From Azospirillum oryzae (GTDB taxonomy: Bacteria; Pseudomonadota; Alphaproteobacteria; Azospirillales; Azospirillaceae), in NCBI RefSeq assembly GCF_900177515.1, contig NZ_FXAK01000007.1:2154501-2218500 (forward strand): a stretch of DNA of 64,000 nucleotides, given 5' to 3'. The position numbers and the translations under genes were made by a program. Under the pieces are notes generated by a model, which was given only the letters and a program-made list of their open reading frames with translations, was not told where the DNA came from and searched no databases. Below, piece by piece: positions 19,738 to 27,866 of the stretch (positions are counted from its first letter, which is position 1; the number at the start of each line of letters is the position of its first letter).

Positions 19738-20244
19738 TTAGAACGCCGCCGGTCCCTTCGACATGGCGACCACGCCGGTGCGGCTGGCTTCCACGAGGCC
19801 GAGCTGGGTCATCAGACCGACGAAGTCGTCGACCTGCTCGGTGGTGCCGGTCAGCTCAAAGACGAAGCTGGTCAGGGTGGCGTCCACCACCTTGGCCTTG
19901 AAGATGTCGGCAAGGCGCAGCGCCTCGATCCGGCGGTCGCCGGTTCCGGCCACCTTGACCAGCGCCAGTTCGCGCTCCACCGACGGTCCCTCGTCGGTTA
20001 GATCATGGACGCGGTGGACCGGAACCAGCCGGCCGAGTTGCGCCTTGATCTGCTCGATGATCATCCGGGTGCCGGAGGTGACGAGCGTGATGCGCGACAG
20101 GTGGTCGGCATTGTTCACCTCGGCCACCGTCAGGCTTTCGATGTTGTAGCCGCGGCCGGAGAACAGCCCGATGACGCGGGCGAGGACGCCCGGCTCGTTG
20201 TCCACCAGCACGGCGATGGTGTGCTTTTCGATCGCGTTTTCCAT
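19738..20244 (-). CDS. ilvH: Acetolactate synthase small (regulatory) subunit
   Basis: Regulatory subunit that confers valine feedback on the catalytic subunit. 168 residues. The N-terminal ACT domain begins at HTIAVLVDNEPGVLARVIGLFSGRGYNIESL, the standard IlvH motif, and is followed by the C-terminal ALS_ss_C domain. It starts 35 bases after ilvI, in the same operon, and precedes ilvC. Confidence 0.96.
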   Translation of the reverse strand: MENAIEKHTIAVLVDNEPGVLARVIGLFSGRGYNIESLTVAEVNNADHLSRITLVTSGTRMIIEQIKAQLGRLVPVHRVHDLTDEGPSVERELALVKVAGTGDRRIEALRLADIFKAKVVDATLTSFVFELTGTTEQVDDFVGLMTQLGLVEASRTGVVAMSKGPAAF

Positions 20245-20279
20245 GAGACCCGTCCCCCTGTTCGTTCGTCGTCAGCCGA

Positions 20280-22043
20280 TCAGACCAGCACCATGCCGTC
20301 TTCCGGCGTGGCGTCGGACGGGCTGTCGTCCGGACCGAACAGGATCTCGTTGTGGGCCTTGCCGCCCGGAATCATCGGGAAGCAGTTTTCCTTCTGGTCG
20401 ACGGCGATGTCGACGATGCAGGGGCGGTCGGTGACGGCCAGCATCTTCTCGATCACCTGATCGACCTCGGCCACCGTGGTGGCGCGCAGGCCGACGCAGC
20501 CCCAGGCCTCCGCCAGCTTCACGAAGTCCGGCAGGGCTTCGGAGTAGCTCTGGGAGTAGCGCGAGCCGTGCAGCAGTTCCTGCCACTGGCGCACCATGCC
20601 CATATACTGGTTGTTCAGGATGAAGATCTTGACCGGCGCGCGGTACTGCACGGCGGTGCCGATCTCCTGCATGTTCATCAGGAAGGACGCCTCGCCCGAC
20701 ACGTCCACCACGATGGCGTCGGGGTGGGCCAGCTGGGCACCGATGGCGGCCGGCAGGCCGTAGCCCATGGTGCCCAGGCCACCCGAGGTCATCCAGCGGT
20801 TCGGCTGGTCGAAGGGCAGGAACTGGGCGGCCCACATCTGGTGCTGGCCGACTTCGGTCGTGATGTAGTGGTCCTTGCCGCGCAGGGCCTCGCGCAGGCG
20901 CTCCAGCGCGTACTGCGGCTTGATGACCGATTCGGTGCGGTTGTAGTTCAGGCAATTGCGGGCGCGCCAGCCCTCGACCTTGCCCCACCACTCCTTCAGC
21001 GCGGCCTTGTCCGGCGACTTGGCGCGCGCCTTCCAGATGCGCAGCATGTCTTCCAGAACGGCGCCGCAGTCGCCGACGATCGGGATGTCGACCGCGACGT
21101 TCTTGTTGATCGAGCTGGGGTCGATGTCGACGTGGATCTTCTTGGAGCCCGGCGAGAAGGCCGACAGCTTGCCGGTCACGCGGTCGTCGAAGCGGGCGCC
21201 GATGTTGATCATGACGTCGCACTCGTACATGGCGAGGTTCGCCTCGTACGTGCCGTGCATGCCGACCATGCCCAGCCACTGGTTGTCGGACGCCGGGAAG
21301 GCGCCCAAGCCCATCAGGGTGGAGGTGATCGGGTAGCCGGTGGTCTTGACGAACTGGGTCAGCAGCTTGGCGGCGAAGGGGCCGGCATTGATGACGCCGC
21401 CGCCGGTGTAGAAGACCGGCCGCTTGGCATTGGCGATCAGTTCCACCGCCTCTTCGATGCGGGCGATCTCCGCCTTCACCTGCGGACGGTAGGTCTTGTG
21501 CTTGACCTCCGCCGGCGGGACGTAGCTGCCGTCGGCGAACTGCACGTCCTTCGGGATGTCGACCAGCACCGGGCCGGGACGGCCGCTGCGCGCGACATAG
21601 AAGGCCTCGTGCAGCGTGCGGGCCAAGCTGTCGACGTCCTTCACCAGATAGTTATGCTTGGTGCAGGGACGGGTGATGCCGGTGGTGTCGGCTTCCTGGA
21701 AGGCATCGTTGCCGATCAGGTGGGTGGGCACCTGGCCCGACAGGCAGACGATCGGAATGCTGTCGCACAGGGCGTCCAGCAGGCCGGTCACCGCGTTGGT
21801 GGCGCCGGGGCCGGAGGTCACCAGCACGCAGCCGACCTTGCCGGTCGAGCGCGCGTAGCCCTCCGCCGCGTGAACCGCGGCCTGCTCGTGGCGTACAAGG
21901 ACATGTTTCAGGTCGTTCTGCTGGAACAGCGCGTCGTAGATGGGAAGTACGGCGCCGCCGGGATAGCCGAAGATGATGTCAACGCCCTGATCCTTCAGGG
22001 CTTTGATGACGATCTGGGCGCCGGTCAGCTTCTGTTCGGACAT
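20280..22043 (-). CDS. ilvI: Acetolactate synthase large (catalytic) subunit
   Basis: Thiamine-diphosphate- and FAD-dependent enzyme that condenses pyruvate with pyruvate or 2-ketobutyrate, the first committed step of branched-chain amino acid synthesis. 587 residues. The catalytic Glu lies in LVRHEQAAVHAAEGYAR. The central FAD region is intact, and the ThDP/Mg motif GDGS-type region is seen as SGEASFLMNMQEIGTAV with NNQYMGMVRQWQEL. AGAAGGT lies before the ATG. ilvB versus ilvI naming is by convention; ilvH downstream supports ilvI. Confidence 0.96.
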   Translation of the reverse strand: MSEQKLTGAQIVIKALKDQGVDIIFGYPGGAVLPIYDALFQQNDLKHVLVRHEQAAVHAAEGYARSTGKVGCVLVTSGPGATNAVTGLLDALCDSIPIVCLSGQVPTHLIGNDAFQEADTTGITRPCTKHNYLVKDVDSLARTLHEAFYVARSGRPGPVLVDIPKDVQFADGSYVPPAEVKHKTYRPQVKAEIARIEEAVELIANAKRPVFYTGGGVINAGPFAAKLLTQFVKTTGYPITSTLMGLGAFPASDNQWLGMVGMHGTYEANLAMYECDVMINIGARFDDRVTGKLSAFSPGSKKIHVDIDPSSINKNVAVDIPIVGDCGAVLEDMLRIWKARAKSPDKAALKEWWGKVEGWRARNCLNYNRTESVIKPQYALERLREALRGKDHYITTEVGQHQMWAAQFLPFDQPNRWMTSGGLGTMGYGLPAAIGAQLAHPDAIVVDVSGEASFLMNMQEIGTAVQYRAPVKIFILNNQYMGMVRQWQELLHGSRYSQSYSEALPDFVKLAEAWGCVGLRATTVAEVDQVIEKMLAVTDRPCIVDIAVDQKENCFPMIPGGKAHNEILFGPDDSPSDATPEDGMVLV

Positions 22044-22046
22044 CGC

Positions 22047-22130
22047 TCACGACCTTCTCATGTGGGCGCCTCCTCTAGGGCGCCCGGTTCCTTGGGAACA
22101 CCAACCCCGCCTGGAGGGGATACCGTTCAT
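22047..22130 (-). other. Leader region of ilvI with 27-codon ORF and hairpin
   Basis: A short ORF (ATG at 22130, TGA at 22047-22049) ends three bases before the ilvI ATG. Its 27-residue product begins MNGIPSRRGWCS and has no run of Ile, Leu or Val, so it is not a classic attenuator peptide. Inside it, GGGCGCC and GGCGCCC (22064-22070 and 22079-22085) form a perfect hairpin whose loop and 3' side hold AGAGGAGG. Confidence 0.3.
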
Positions 22131-22169
22131 AACAACGGCTTAGCTCCGATGGCGTGTGCTGGGACGGGC

Positions 22170-22199
22170 AAATTAGTCAAATCATCCGTCATAGGTCAA
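22170..22199 (-). promoter_or_regulatory. Candidate promoter of ilvI-ilvH
   Basis: Minus strand: -35 TTGACC (22194-22199) and -10 TAATTT (22170-22175), 18-base spacer, in the AT-rich part of the 338-bp gap between the aminotransferase stop and ilvI. The rest of that gap (22200-22381) shows only an AT-rich tract and GC hairpins with no gene. Confidence 0.45.
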
Positions 22200-22381
22200 C
22201 CCAATTCGCGAATGTTTGCAAAGTTTTTTTGCCGCAGTTTTTCCAATTGTTGCGCGCCCATTGGAGGTGTCCACCCCGCTCCGCCCCCCTGCCCCGTCAG
22301 CGCTTGCCGCAAACGGAAACGGCGGCCGCACCGAAGCGCGGCCGCCGTTTCCGACAGGCGAAGGGCCGAAGAGGTGAGCCG

Positions 22382-23593
22382 TCAGGCGGCGGTCTTCAGC
22401 AACTCGCACAGCCGGCGGATGCCCTCGCGGATCTGGGCCGGCTTGGTGACGGAGAAGGCCAGACGCAGTGTGTTCTTGCCCGACCGGTCGGCATGGAAGG
22501 CCGAGCCCGGAACGAAGGCCACATTCGATTCCTTGATGGCGCGGGCCAGCAGTTCGGTGCCGTCGACGCCCTCCGGCGCCTCGATCCAGACGAACAGGCC
22601 GCCTTCCGGCTTGGTCCAGGTGACGCCCGGCGGGGCGAATTCGTCCAGCGCCGCCAGCATGGCGTCGCGACGCTCCTTGTACTGGGTGCGCAGCAGCTTG
22701 ATGTGGCTGTCGAAGATCTGCGAGACGACGTCGTGCATCACGATCTGGTTGATCGTGCTGGCATGCAGGTCGGCGGCCTGCTTCATCAGCACCAGCCGGT
22801 TCACCACCTCCGGCGCCGCATTGACCCAGCCCACGCGCATCGCTGGGACCATCGTCTTGGAGAAGGTGCCGCCGAAGATCACGTTGGTCAGCTTGCCGCC
22901 GTTGCGCTCGCAATCCAGCGCCGCCAGAAGCGGCAGATGCTCGCCGTCATAGCGCAGCTCACAATAGGCGGTGTCCTCGATCACCGGCACGCCAGCCGCC
23001 TCGCAGGCGTCCAGGATGGCGTGGCGACGGGCCAGCGTCACCGTGGTACCGTTGGGGTTCTGGAAATCGGGGACGAGGTAAAAGAACTTCGGCTTCTGGG
23101 CCAGCGCCTCGGTCAGCGCCGTCATCTCCGGCCCTTCCTCGTCCATCGGGATGGAGAGGTAGGTCGGCTCGTAGGGCGAAAAGGCCTGCAGCGCGCCGAG
23201 ATAGGTCGGGCGGGTGACGACGATCTTGTCGCCGGGACCGATCAGCAGCTTGCCGACGAACTCCAGCACCTGCTGCGAGCCGTTGGTGATGAGAACGCCG
23301 TCCAGGCCGATGTTGACGCCCTTGCCGCCCATGTAATCGCAGATCCATTCCCGCAGCGGCGTATAGCCCTCGGTGATGGAATATTGCAGGGCAGTGCCGG
23401 CACCGGCGTTGGACTGGAAGATCTTCTCGTAGGACCGCGCGATGGCGGAGCTGGGGAACAGGTCCGGGTCGGGAATGCCGCCGGCGAAGGAGATGATCTC
23501 CGGACGGTCGATCAGCTTCAGCAGTTCCCGGATTTCGGACGCCGTCATGCCGCCCACGCGGCCCGCGAACACATGACCCCAATCAACCGACAC
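22382..23593 (-). CDS. PLP-dependent aminotransferase class I/II (2-aminoadipate transaminase-like)
   Basis: 403 residues with a GTG start at 23593, preceded by AAGGAG at good spacing; this excludes the longer upstream frame. Fold type I aminotransferase with ISFAGGIPDPDLFP, the substrate-binding region YSITEGYTPLREW, PDFQNPNGTTV, and the Schiff-base Lys in GTFSKTMVPAMRVGW. It resembles the LysN/MocR-like group without the DNA-binding domain. It follows miaA with 17 bases between, so they are likely co-transcribed. The exact amino donor cannot be assigned. Confidence 0.88.
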   Translation of the reverse strand: MSVDWGHVFAGRVGGMTASEIRELLKLIDRPEIISFAGGIPDPDLFPSSAIARSYEKIFQSNAGAGTALQYSITEGYTPLREWICDYMGGKGVNIGLDGVLITNGSQQVLEFVGKLLIGPGDKIVVTRPTYLGALQAFSPYEPTYLSIPMDEEGPEMTALTEALAQKPKFFYLVPDFQNPNGTTVTLARRHAILDACEAAGVPVIEDTAYCELRYDGEHLPLLAALDCERNGGKLTNVIFGGTFSKTMVPAMRVGWVNAAPEVVNRLVLMKQAADLHASTINQIVMHDVVSQIFDSHIKLLRTQYKERRDAMLAALDEFAPPGVTWTKPEGGLFVWIEAPEGVDGTELLARAIKESNVAFVPGSAFHADRSGKNTLRLAFSVTKPAQIREGIRRLCELLKTAA

Positions 23594-23610
23594 GGTGCTT
23601 CTCCTTCGGA

Positions 23611-24603
23611 TCAGTAATTTAGTATCGTTCTCAGGCGGCCGAGCATTGCATTTCGTACCGCAGGCGAACAAGGCAGATCGATGGTATGGCAGCTATGCTG
23701 TCCTGTATCACTTACCAGCATATCGGAGAATTTGCCAACAATCTGATGCCGAAACCAAGTGACCTGCCGTTTGGCATAGCGGCGGGTCGATTGCTGGGCC
23801 AGTGCAATGGCCTCGTCGAGCAGACTCTCGCCATACAGGACGCGGCGCAGCTCCGGCACACCCAAGGCCTTCAGCACCGGCAGGTCAGGGGCGAGCGCCC
23901 GCTCTTCAGCCAGTGCGTCCAACCGCCGCACCTCCTCCAGCGCGCCCTGTTCCATCATCAGATGGAAGCGCTTGTCGCATTGGGCGTAGAGGTCGGCCCG
24001 CGGCGGGTCGAGCACCAGGATGGTGAAGCGCAGATCCTCCGGCGCACCCTGGGCCGTTTGGCTCTGCCAGTGGGACAGCGGATGGCCGGTGGCCTCCAGC
24101 ACCTCCCACGCGCGGGTCAGGCGGGTGGTATCGCCGGGGTTCAGCTTGGCCGACGCCGGGTCGCGGGCGACCAGTTCGGCACGGAAGGCCTCACCGCCGA
24201 GGGCCGCCAGCCGGGCATGGGCGGCGGCGCGCACCTCGTCCGGAATGGGCGGGACCTCGCTCAGACCCTGCATCAGGGCGCGCAGGTAAAGACCGGTGCC
24301 GCCGACCACCAACGGCAGCCGGCCGTCGGCCTTCGCGGCGGCGATCTCCGCCAGAGCCATGTCGCGCCAGCGCGCCGCCGACCCGCGTTCCGTAGCAGGC
24401 AGCACGCCATACAGGCGATGGGGCGCCCGTGCCAGATCCTCCGCCGGCGGCCGGGCGGTCAGCACGTCCAGGTCGGCGTAGAGCTGCATGCTGTCGGCGT
24501 TGATGACGGTGCCGTCGAACGCCTCGGCAATCGCCAGCGCCAGCCCCGACTTGCCCGAAGCGGTCGGGCCGCCGATGACGATGACATCGGTGAACGTGTT
24601 CAT
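23611..24603 (-). CDS. miaA: tRNA dimethylallyltransferase
   Basis: Transfers dimethylallyl from DMAPP to A37 of tRNAs reading UNN codons. 330 residues from the ATG at 24603; a longer frame exists but only this start places the P-loop (GGPTASGKSG, about 11-20) normally. NADSMQLYADL and VVGGTGLYLRALMQGL are MiaA signatures. It is divergent from serB and upstream of the aminotransferase. Confidence 0.95.
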   Translation of the reverse strand: MNTFTDVIVIGGPTASGKSGLALAIAEAFDGTVINADSMQLYADLDVLTARPPAEDLARAPHRLYGVLPATERGSAARWRDMALAEIAAAKADGRLPLVVGGTGLYLRALMQGLSEVPPIPDEVRAAAHARLAALGGEAFRAELVARDPASAKLNPGDTTRLTRAWEVLEATGHPLSHWQSQTAQGAPEDLRFTILVLDPPRADLYAQCDKRFHLMMEQGALEEVRRLDALAEERALAPDLPVLKALGVPELRRVLYGESLLDEAIALAQQSTRRYAKRQVTWFRHQIVGKFSDMLVSDTGQHSCHTIDLPCSPAVRNAMLGRLRTILNY

Positions 24604-24749
24604 CGCCCTTCCATGGGGCCGCGACGCTCCCTTTGCAACACCCATCCGCATGCCCCAGCCGCATGCCGACGCCGAAGCTTCGTTGGACCGGACCCGTCGC
24701 CTGTGGTAGGCAGCGCGCAAAGGCCCTCTTTTGCTCGGGACACCCGCCG

Positions 24750-25643
24750 ATGAACGCCGTCGCCACGCTGATCGCCCCCCGCACCGCCACGCTCGACGAG
24801 GCCGCCGTCCAGACCGCCAAGGCGGCGCTGGTGGGCCTGGGCGCCGATGCCGGCGTGCCGGACTGGCTGGCTCCCGGCACCGCCTGCGACCTGCCCTTCG
24901 GCAATCTGGCGCCCGAGCAGGCGGAGGCGGCGATCCGCCATGCCCTGACCGGTGCCGCGCTGGACATCGTCGCCCAGACGGCGGCGACCCGGCGCAAGCG
25001 GCTGCTGGTCGCCGACATGGAATCGACGATCATCGAGCAGGAGATGCTGGACGAACTGGGCGACTATGTCGGGCTGAAGGACCACATCGCCGACATAACC
25101 GCCCGCGCAATGAACGGCGAGATCGACTTCAAGGACGCGGTTCGCGAGCGGGTCGCCCTGCTGAAGGGGCTGAAGGAGTCGGTGATCGACGAGGTGTGGC
25201 AGCGTGCCACCCTGATGCCGGGCGCCGCCCAACTGGTCGGCACCATGCGCGCCAACGGCGCCGCCTGCGTCCTGGTGTCGGGCGGCTTCCGCTGCTTCAC
25301 CGGCCGGGTGCGCAGCTGGATCGGCTTCGACGACGACCGCGGCAACGAGCTGGAGGTGATCGACGGCGTGATGACCGGCAAGGTGATCGAGCCGATCCTG
25401 GACAAGGACAGCAAGCTGCAGGCGCTGATGGCCTATGCTGGCGAGCACCGCGTGCCGATGGCGGAGACCATGGCCGTCGGCGACGGCGCCAACGATCTGC
25501 CGATGCTGCTGGCCGCCGGCTTGGGAGTCGCCTTCCACGCCAAGGCGGTGGTCGCCGCCGAAGCCCGCGCCCGCGTCGACCATGGCGACCTGACCGCCCT
25601 GCTCTACGCCCAGGGCTACCGGGCGGCGGAGTTCGTGGGGTAA
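24750..25643 (+). CDS. serB: Phosphoserine phosphatase
   Basis: HAD-family enzyme that makes L-serine from phosphoserine. 297 residues from the ATG at 24750. The nucleophile motif VADMESTII has Asp89. Further motifs are VLVSGGFRCFTGR (motif II) and AVGDGANDLPML (motif III). An N-terminal ~80-residue region of ACT-like character precedes the HAD domain, as in other alphaproteobacterial SerB proteins. It is divergent from miaA, with 146 bases between starts. Confidence 0.95.
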   Translation: MNAVATLIAPRTATLDEAAVQTAKAALVGLGADAGVPDWLAPGTACDLPFGNLAPEQAEAAIRHALTGAALDIVAQTAATRRKRLLVADMESTIIEQEMLDELGDYVGLKDHIADITARAMNGEIDFKDAVRERVALLKGLKESVIDEVWQRATLMPGAAQLVGTMRANGAACVLVSGGFRCFTGRVRSWIGFDDDRGNELEVIDGVMTGKVIEPILDKDSKLQALMAYAGEHRVPMAETMAVGDGANDLPMLLAAGLGVAFHAKAVVAAEARARVDHGDLTALLYAQGYRAAEFVG

Positions 25644-25661
25644 GGCCTCGCCTTTGCCCGT

Positions 25662-26072
25662 TTAGGCCCACACGCCGCGAACATACGGCGTCAGCTGGGT
25701 GTCCGTCAGGATGATGTGGCGGACCAGCCAGTCGGCGGTGAATTTATAGAGCTTCTCGGCGTTCTCGTGGGTCGGTTCGCCGGAGAACTGGTTCGACAGC
25801 TCGCTGACCTTCTGGACGGCGGCGCGGTGCATGGCGACATGCTCGTCGAATTTCGGGTAATGCACGATCTGCATGATCCGCTCTTCGCGGGCGAAATGCT
25901 CCTTGGTGTATTCCAGCAGCTTGATCAGGATCTTGGCGACGCGAACCGGCTGGAACCGCGGGGCGGCCAGCGCGGCGTCGAGTTCGTTCAGATACTCGAT
26001 CAGGTGTTTGTGATCGTCGTCGATGGCCGGCTGCCCGACGCTCAACTGCCGTCGCCATGTGATGGCGCCCAT
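25662..26072 (-). CDS. Bacteriohemerythrin
   Basis: Single-domain di-iron O2-binding protein, 136 residues from the ATG at 26072. The start ITWRRQLSVGQPAIDDDHKHLIEYLNEL is the classic bacteriohemerythrin N-terminus with its first His ligand. The HFAREERIM, YPKFDEHVAMH and WLVRHIILTD segments supply the remaining ligands. The longer open frame upstream lacks homology. It is convergent with serB, with 18 bases between stops. It probably buffers or delivers oxygen, as in other microaerophilic Rhodospirillales. Confidence 0.92.
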   Translation of the reverse strand: MGAITWRRQLSVGQPAIDDDHKHLIEYLNELDAALAAPRFQPVRVAKILIKLLEYTKEHFAREERIMQIVHYPKFDEHVAMHRAAVQKVSELSNQFSGEPTHENAEKLYKFTADWLVRHIILTDTQLTPYVRGVWA

Positions 26073-26204
26073 GACCTTGCGGCCTCCCCCCTTAACCGGC
26101 ACCCCGTTGGGGAGGATTATGAATGGTGTTACCACCGCACCCAAACAGCCGCCGACGTCACACGGCAATTTGACGCACCCGTATGAAGCGAGCCGGAACG
26201 GAAC

Positions 26205-26232
26205 GGGGCGGATGCGTCGCCGCACCCGCCCC
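26205..26232 (-). terminator. GC hairpin downstream of fabI
   Basis: GGGGCGG (26205-26211) pairs with CCGCCCC (26226-26232), and the inner TGCG/CGCA extends the stem after one mismatch. It lies about 28 bases past the fabI stop. No T-run follows on either strand, so termination is only suggested. Confidence 0.35.
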
Positions 26233-26259
26233 CTTTCCGCAACCGTGATTCTGTCGACG

Positions 26260-27045
26260 TCAGCCGACGATCGAGTAGCCGCAATCGACATAGGTGGTGT
26301 CGCCGGTGATGCCCTTGGCGCCGTCGGTGGCGAGGAAGGCGGTGGTGTAGCCGACCTCTTCGATCGTCACCAGACGGCCTTCCGGCGCACGCTCGGCGGC
26401 CTTGTTCATCAGCTCGTCGAAATGGGCGATGCCGGAGGCGGCGCGGGTCTTGATCGGGCCGGGCGAGATGGCGTGGACGCGGATGCCCTTCGGACCCAGC
26501 TCGGCCGCCAGATAGCGCACGCTGGCCTCCAGCGCCGCCTTGACGGGGCCCATGACGCCGTAATTGTCGATGACGCGGTTGGCGCCGAAATAGGACATGG
26601 TGAACAGCGACCCGCCGTCCTTCATCAGCGGCTCCGCATACTTGGCCATTCGGATGAAGGAGTGGCAGGAGACGTCCATCGCCTGCTGGAAGCCCTCGCG
26701 CGAGCAGTCGACGACGCGGCCGTGCAGGTCCTCCTTCGGCGCGAAGGCGATGCTGTGCAGCGCGAAGTCGAGCTTGCCCCACTTCTCGCCGATCTTGTCG
26801 AACATGGCCTTCAGCTGGCCTTCGCCGGTGACGTCCACCGGTTCGAAGATCTCGGCCTCCAGCTGCTGGGCCAGCGGCTCGACGAACTTCTTGGCCTTGT
26901 CGTTCAGATAGCTGACCGCAAGGTCGGCACCCATGGCGCGGAAGGCGCGGGCACAGCCCCAGGCGATCGACTGGTCGTTGGCAATGCCAAGGACGAGCCC
27001 CTTCTTGCCTTCGAGCGTGGCGGCGGCGGGAATGATCGTGGTCAT
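26260..27045 (-). CDS. fabI: Enoyl-[acyl-carrier-protein] reductase (NADH)
   Basis: Last reduction of each fatty-acid elongation cycle. 261 residues. FabI features are the atypical Rossmann loop GLVLGIANDQSIAWG, the LHSIAFAPKEDL segment, and the catalytic Tyr-x6-Lys seen as YGVMGPVK after SYFGANRVIDN. The ending GDTTYVDCGYSIVG is standard. It is monocistronic, with a promoter and palindrome about 95 bases upstream. Confidence 0.95.
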   Translation of the reverse strand: MTTIIPAAATLEGKKGLVLGIANDQSIAWGCARAFRAMGADLAVSYLNDKAKKFVEPLAQQLEAEIFEPVDVTGEGQLKAMFDKIGEKWGKLDFALHSIAFAPKEDLHGRVVDCSREGFQQAMDVSCHSFIRMAKYAEPLMKDGGSLFTMSYFGANRVIDNYGVMGPVKAALEASVRYLAAELGPKGIRVHAISPGPIKTRAASGIAHFDELMNKAAERAPEGRLVTIEEVGYTTAFLATDGAKGITGDTTYVDCGYSIVG

Positions 27046-27130
27046 GCGGACTGTCCTGCGGTCGATGGGACGGGAGGAGCGGCCGCAATCCCGGCCGCCT
27101 GTCGCCGGGTGAGATCACGCGGCGTTCCTT

Positions 27131-27168
27131 GTGCAGTGCACCATAATCCAATCGCCGCAGGTCCGCAA
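27131..27168 (-). promoter_or_regulatory. fabI promoter overlapped by a palindrome
   Basis: Minus strand: -35 TTGCGG (27163-27168), a 17-base spacer, and -10 TATGGT (27140-27145). The perfect palindrome GTGCA-G-TGCAC (27131-27141) overlaps the -10 edge and the expected start site, so a bound protein would block transcription. The rest of the 320-bp gap (27046-27365) holds no gene. Confidence 0.5.
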
Positions 27169-27282
27169 CGTGCAATGGGAGCGATCCGCACATGCACCTC
27201 AATCATTGCGCAGCATTGTTCGGAGAGCGGTTAGTAAAAGCAGAATTGGCGTCGTTTCAGTCTTTCATTGATCCATATCAAG

Positions 27283-27318
27283 ACGGCCTGCCGGCGGCGG
27301 ACCGGCAGGCCGTTTCTT
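27283..27318. terminator. Strong hairpin downstream of the DUF2892 gene
   Basis: ACGGCCTGCCGG (27283-27294) and CCGGCAGGCCGT (27302-27313) are perfect 12-bp arms with a 7-base loop, followed on the plus strand by TTCTT. It lies 53 bases beyond the stop of the minus-strand DUF2892 gene and can shield fabI from read-through. Confidence 0.6.
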
Positions 27319-27365
27319 GATGACATTTCTGTTATGGCGACACGTCGCTTGTGCCATTTGCCTCC

Positions 27366-27806
27366 TTACCGGGCAACACCCGGCGTGAAGGACGGCGGAT
27401 CGCTGGCCGGGAAGGATTCCTGCGAGGCCTCGTCGACGATCTCCTCCTCACAGGCCTCCTCATAGATGTCGCCGGGATGACGGGAGTAGCGATTGACGCC
27501 CTGGTCCACGTCCTGCGACGGAATGGCCGCCCGGTCGTTGTGCCTCCAGTCGGACAGCATCGCCTTGCCGGGGCAATAGCCGGTCAGGCCGCGCGCCACG
27601 AGGGCGCCGCCGGCCAGCGCCATGGCGGCGCCGGTCCAGTTGGGCCGGCGCAGGCCAAGGACCGCCAACGCCACGCCGCCGGCCAGCGAGGCCAGCCGCT
27701 CGGTATGGCCGCAATTGATGCTGTAGCCGCCGCCCGGGCCTTGGATGCGGTCGTTGAGGCCGCGCAGGTTGCGCTGGGCCGTTTCGGTGATGGAAGAGAG
27801 TTCCAT
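27366..27806 (-). CDS. DUF2892 (YgaP-like) membrane protein
   Basis: 146 residues from the ATG at 27806. The core NCGHTERLASLAGGVALAVLG with a second hydrophobic stretch (GAAMALAGGALVARGL) and GYCPGKAML is the DUF2892 two-helix domain. The acidic C-terminal tail EEIVDEASQESFPASDPPSF is a motif seen at the ends of many alphaproteobacterial membrane or envelope proteins. Function unknown. It lies 60 bases downstream of the PRC-barrel gene on the same strand, possibly in one transcript. Confidence 0.72.
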   Translation of the reverse strand: MELSSITETAQRNLRGLNDRIQGPGGGYSINCGHTERLASLAGGVALAVLGLRRPNWTGAAMALAGGALVARGLTGYCPGKAMLSDWRHNDRAAIPSQDVDQGVNRYSRHPGDIYEEACEEEIVDEASQESFPASDPPSFTPGVAR

Positions 27807-27866
27807 GTCGGTCCTCCTGAATGCGGGTCCCGGTCGGGGATCGTCCGCCATCGGATGGTTATCGCG

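Noticed and set aside
22047-22130. A classic ilv attenuator with an Ile/Leu/Val-rich leader peptide
   Set aside because: The short ORF there has one Ile and no branched-chain codon run, and no terminator/antiterminator pair was found.
20352-22952. An 866-residue plus-strand open frame across ilvI and the aminotransferase
   Set aside because: It is antisense to two well-conserved genes and the intergenic space between them, with no domain of its own.
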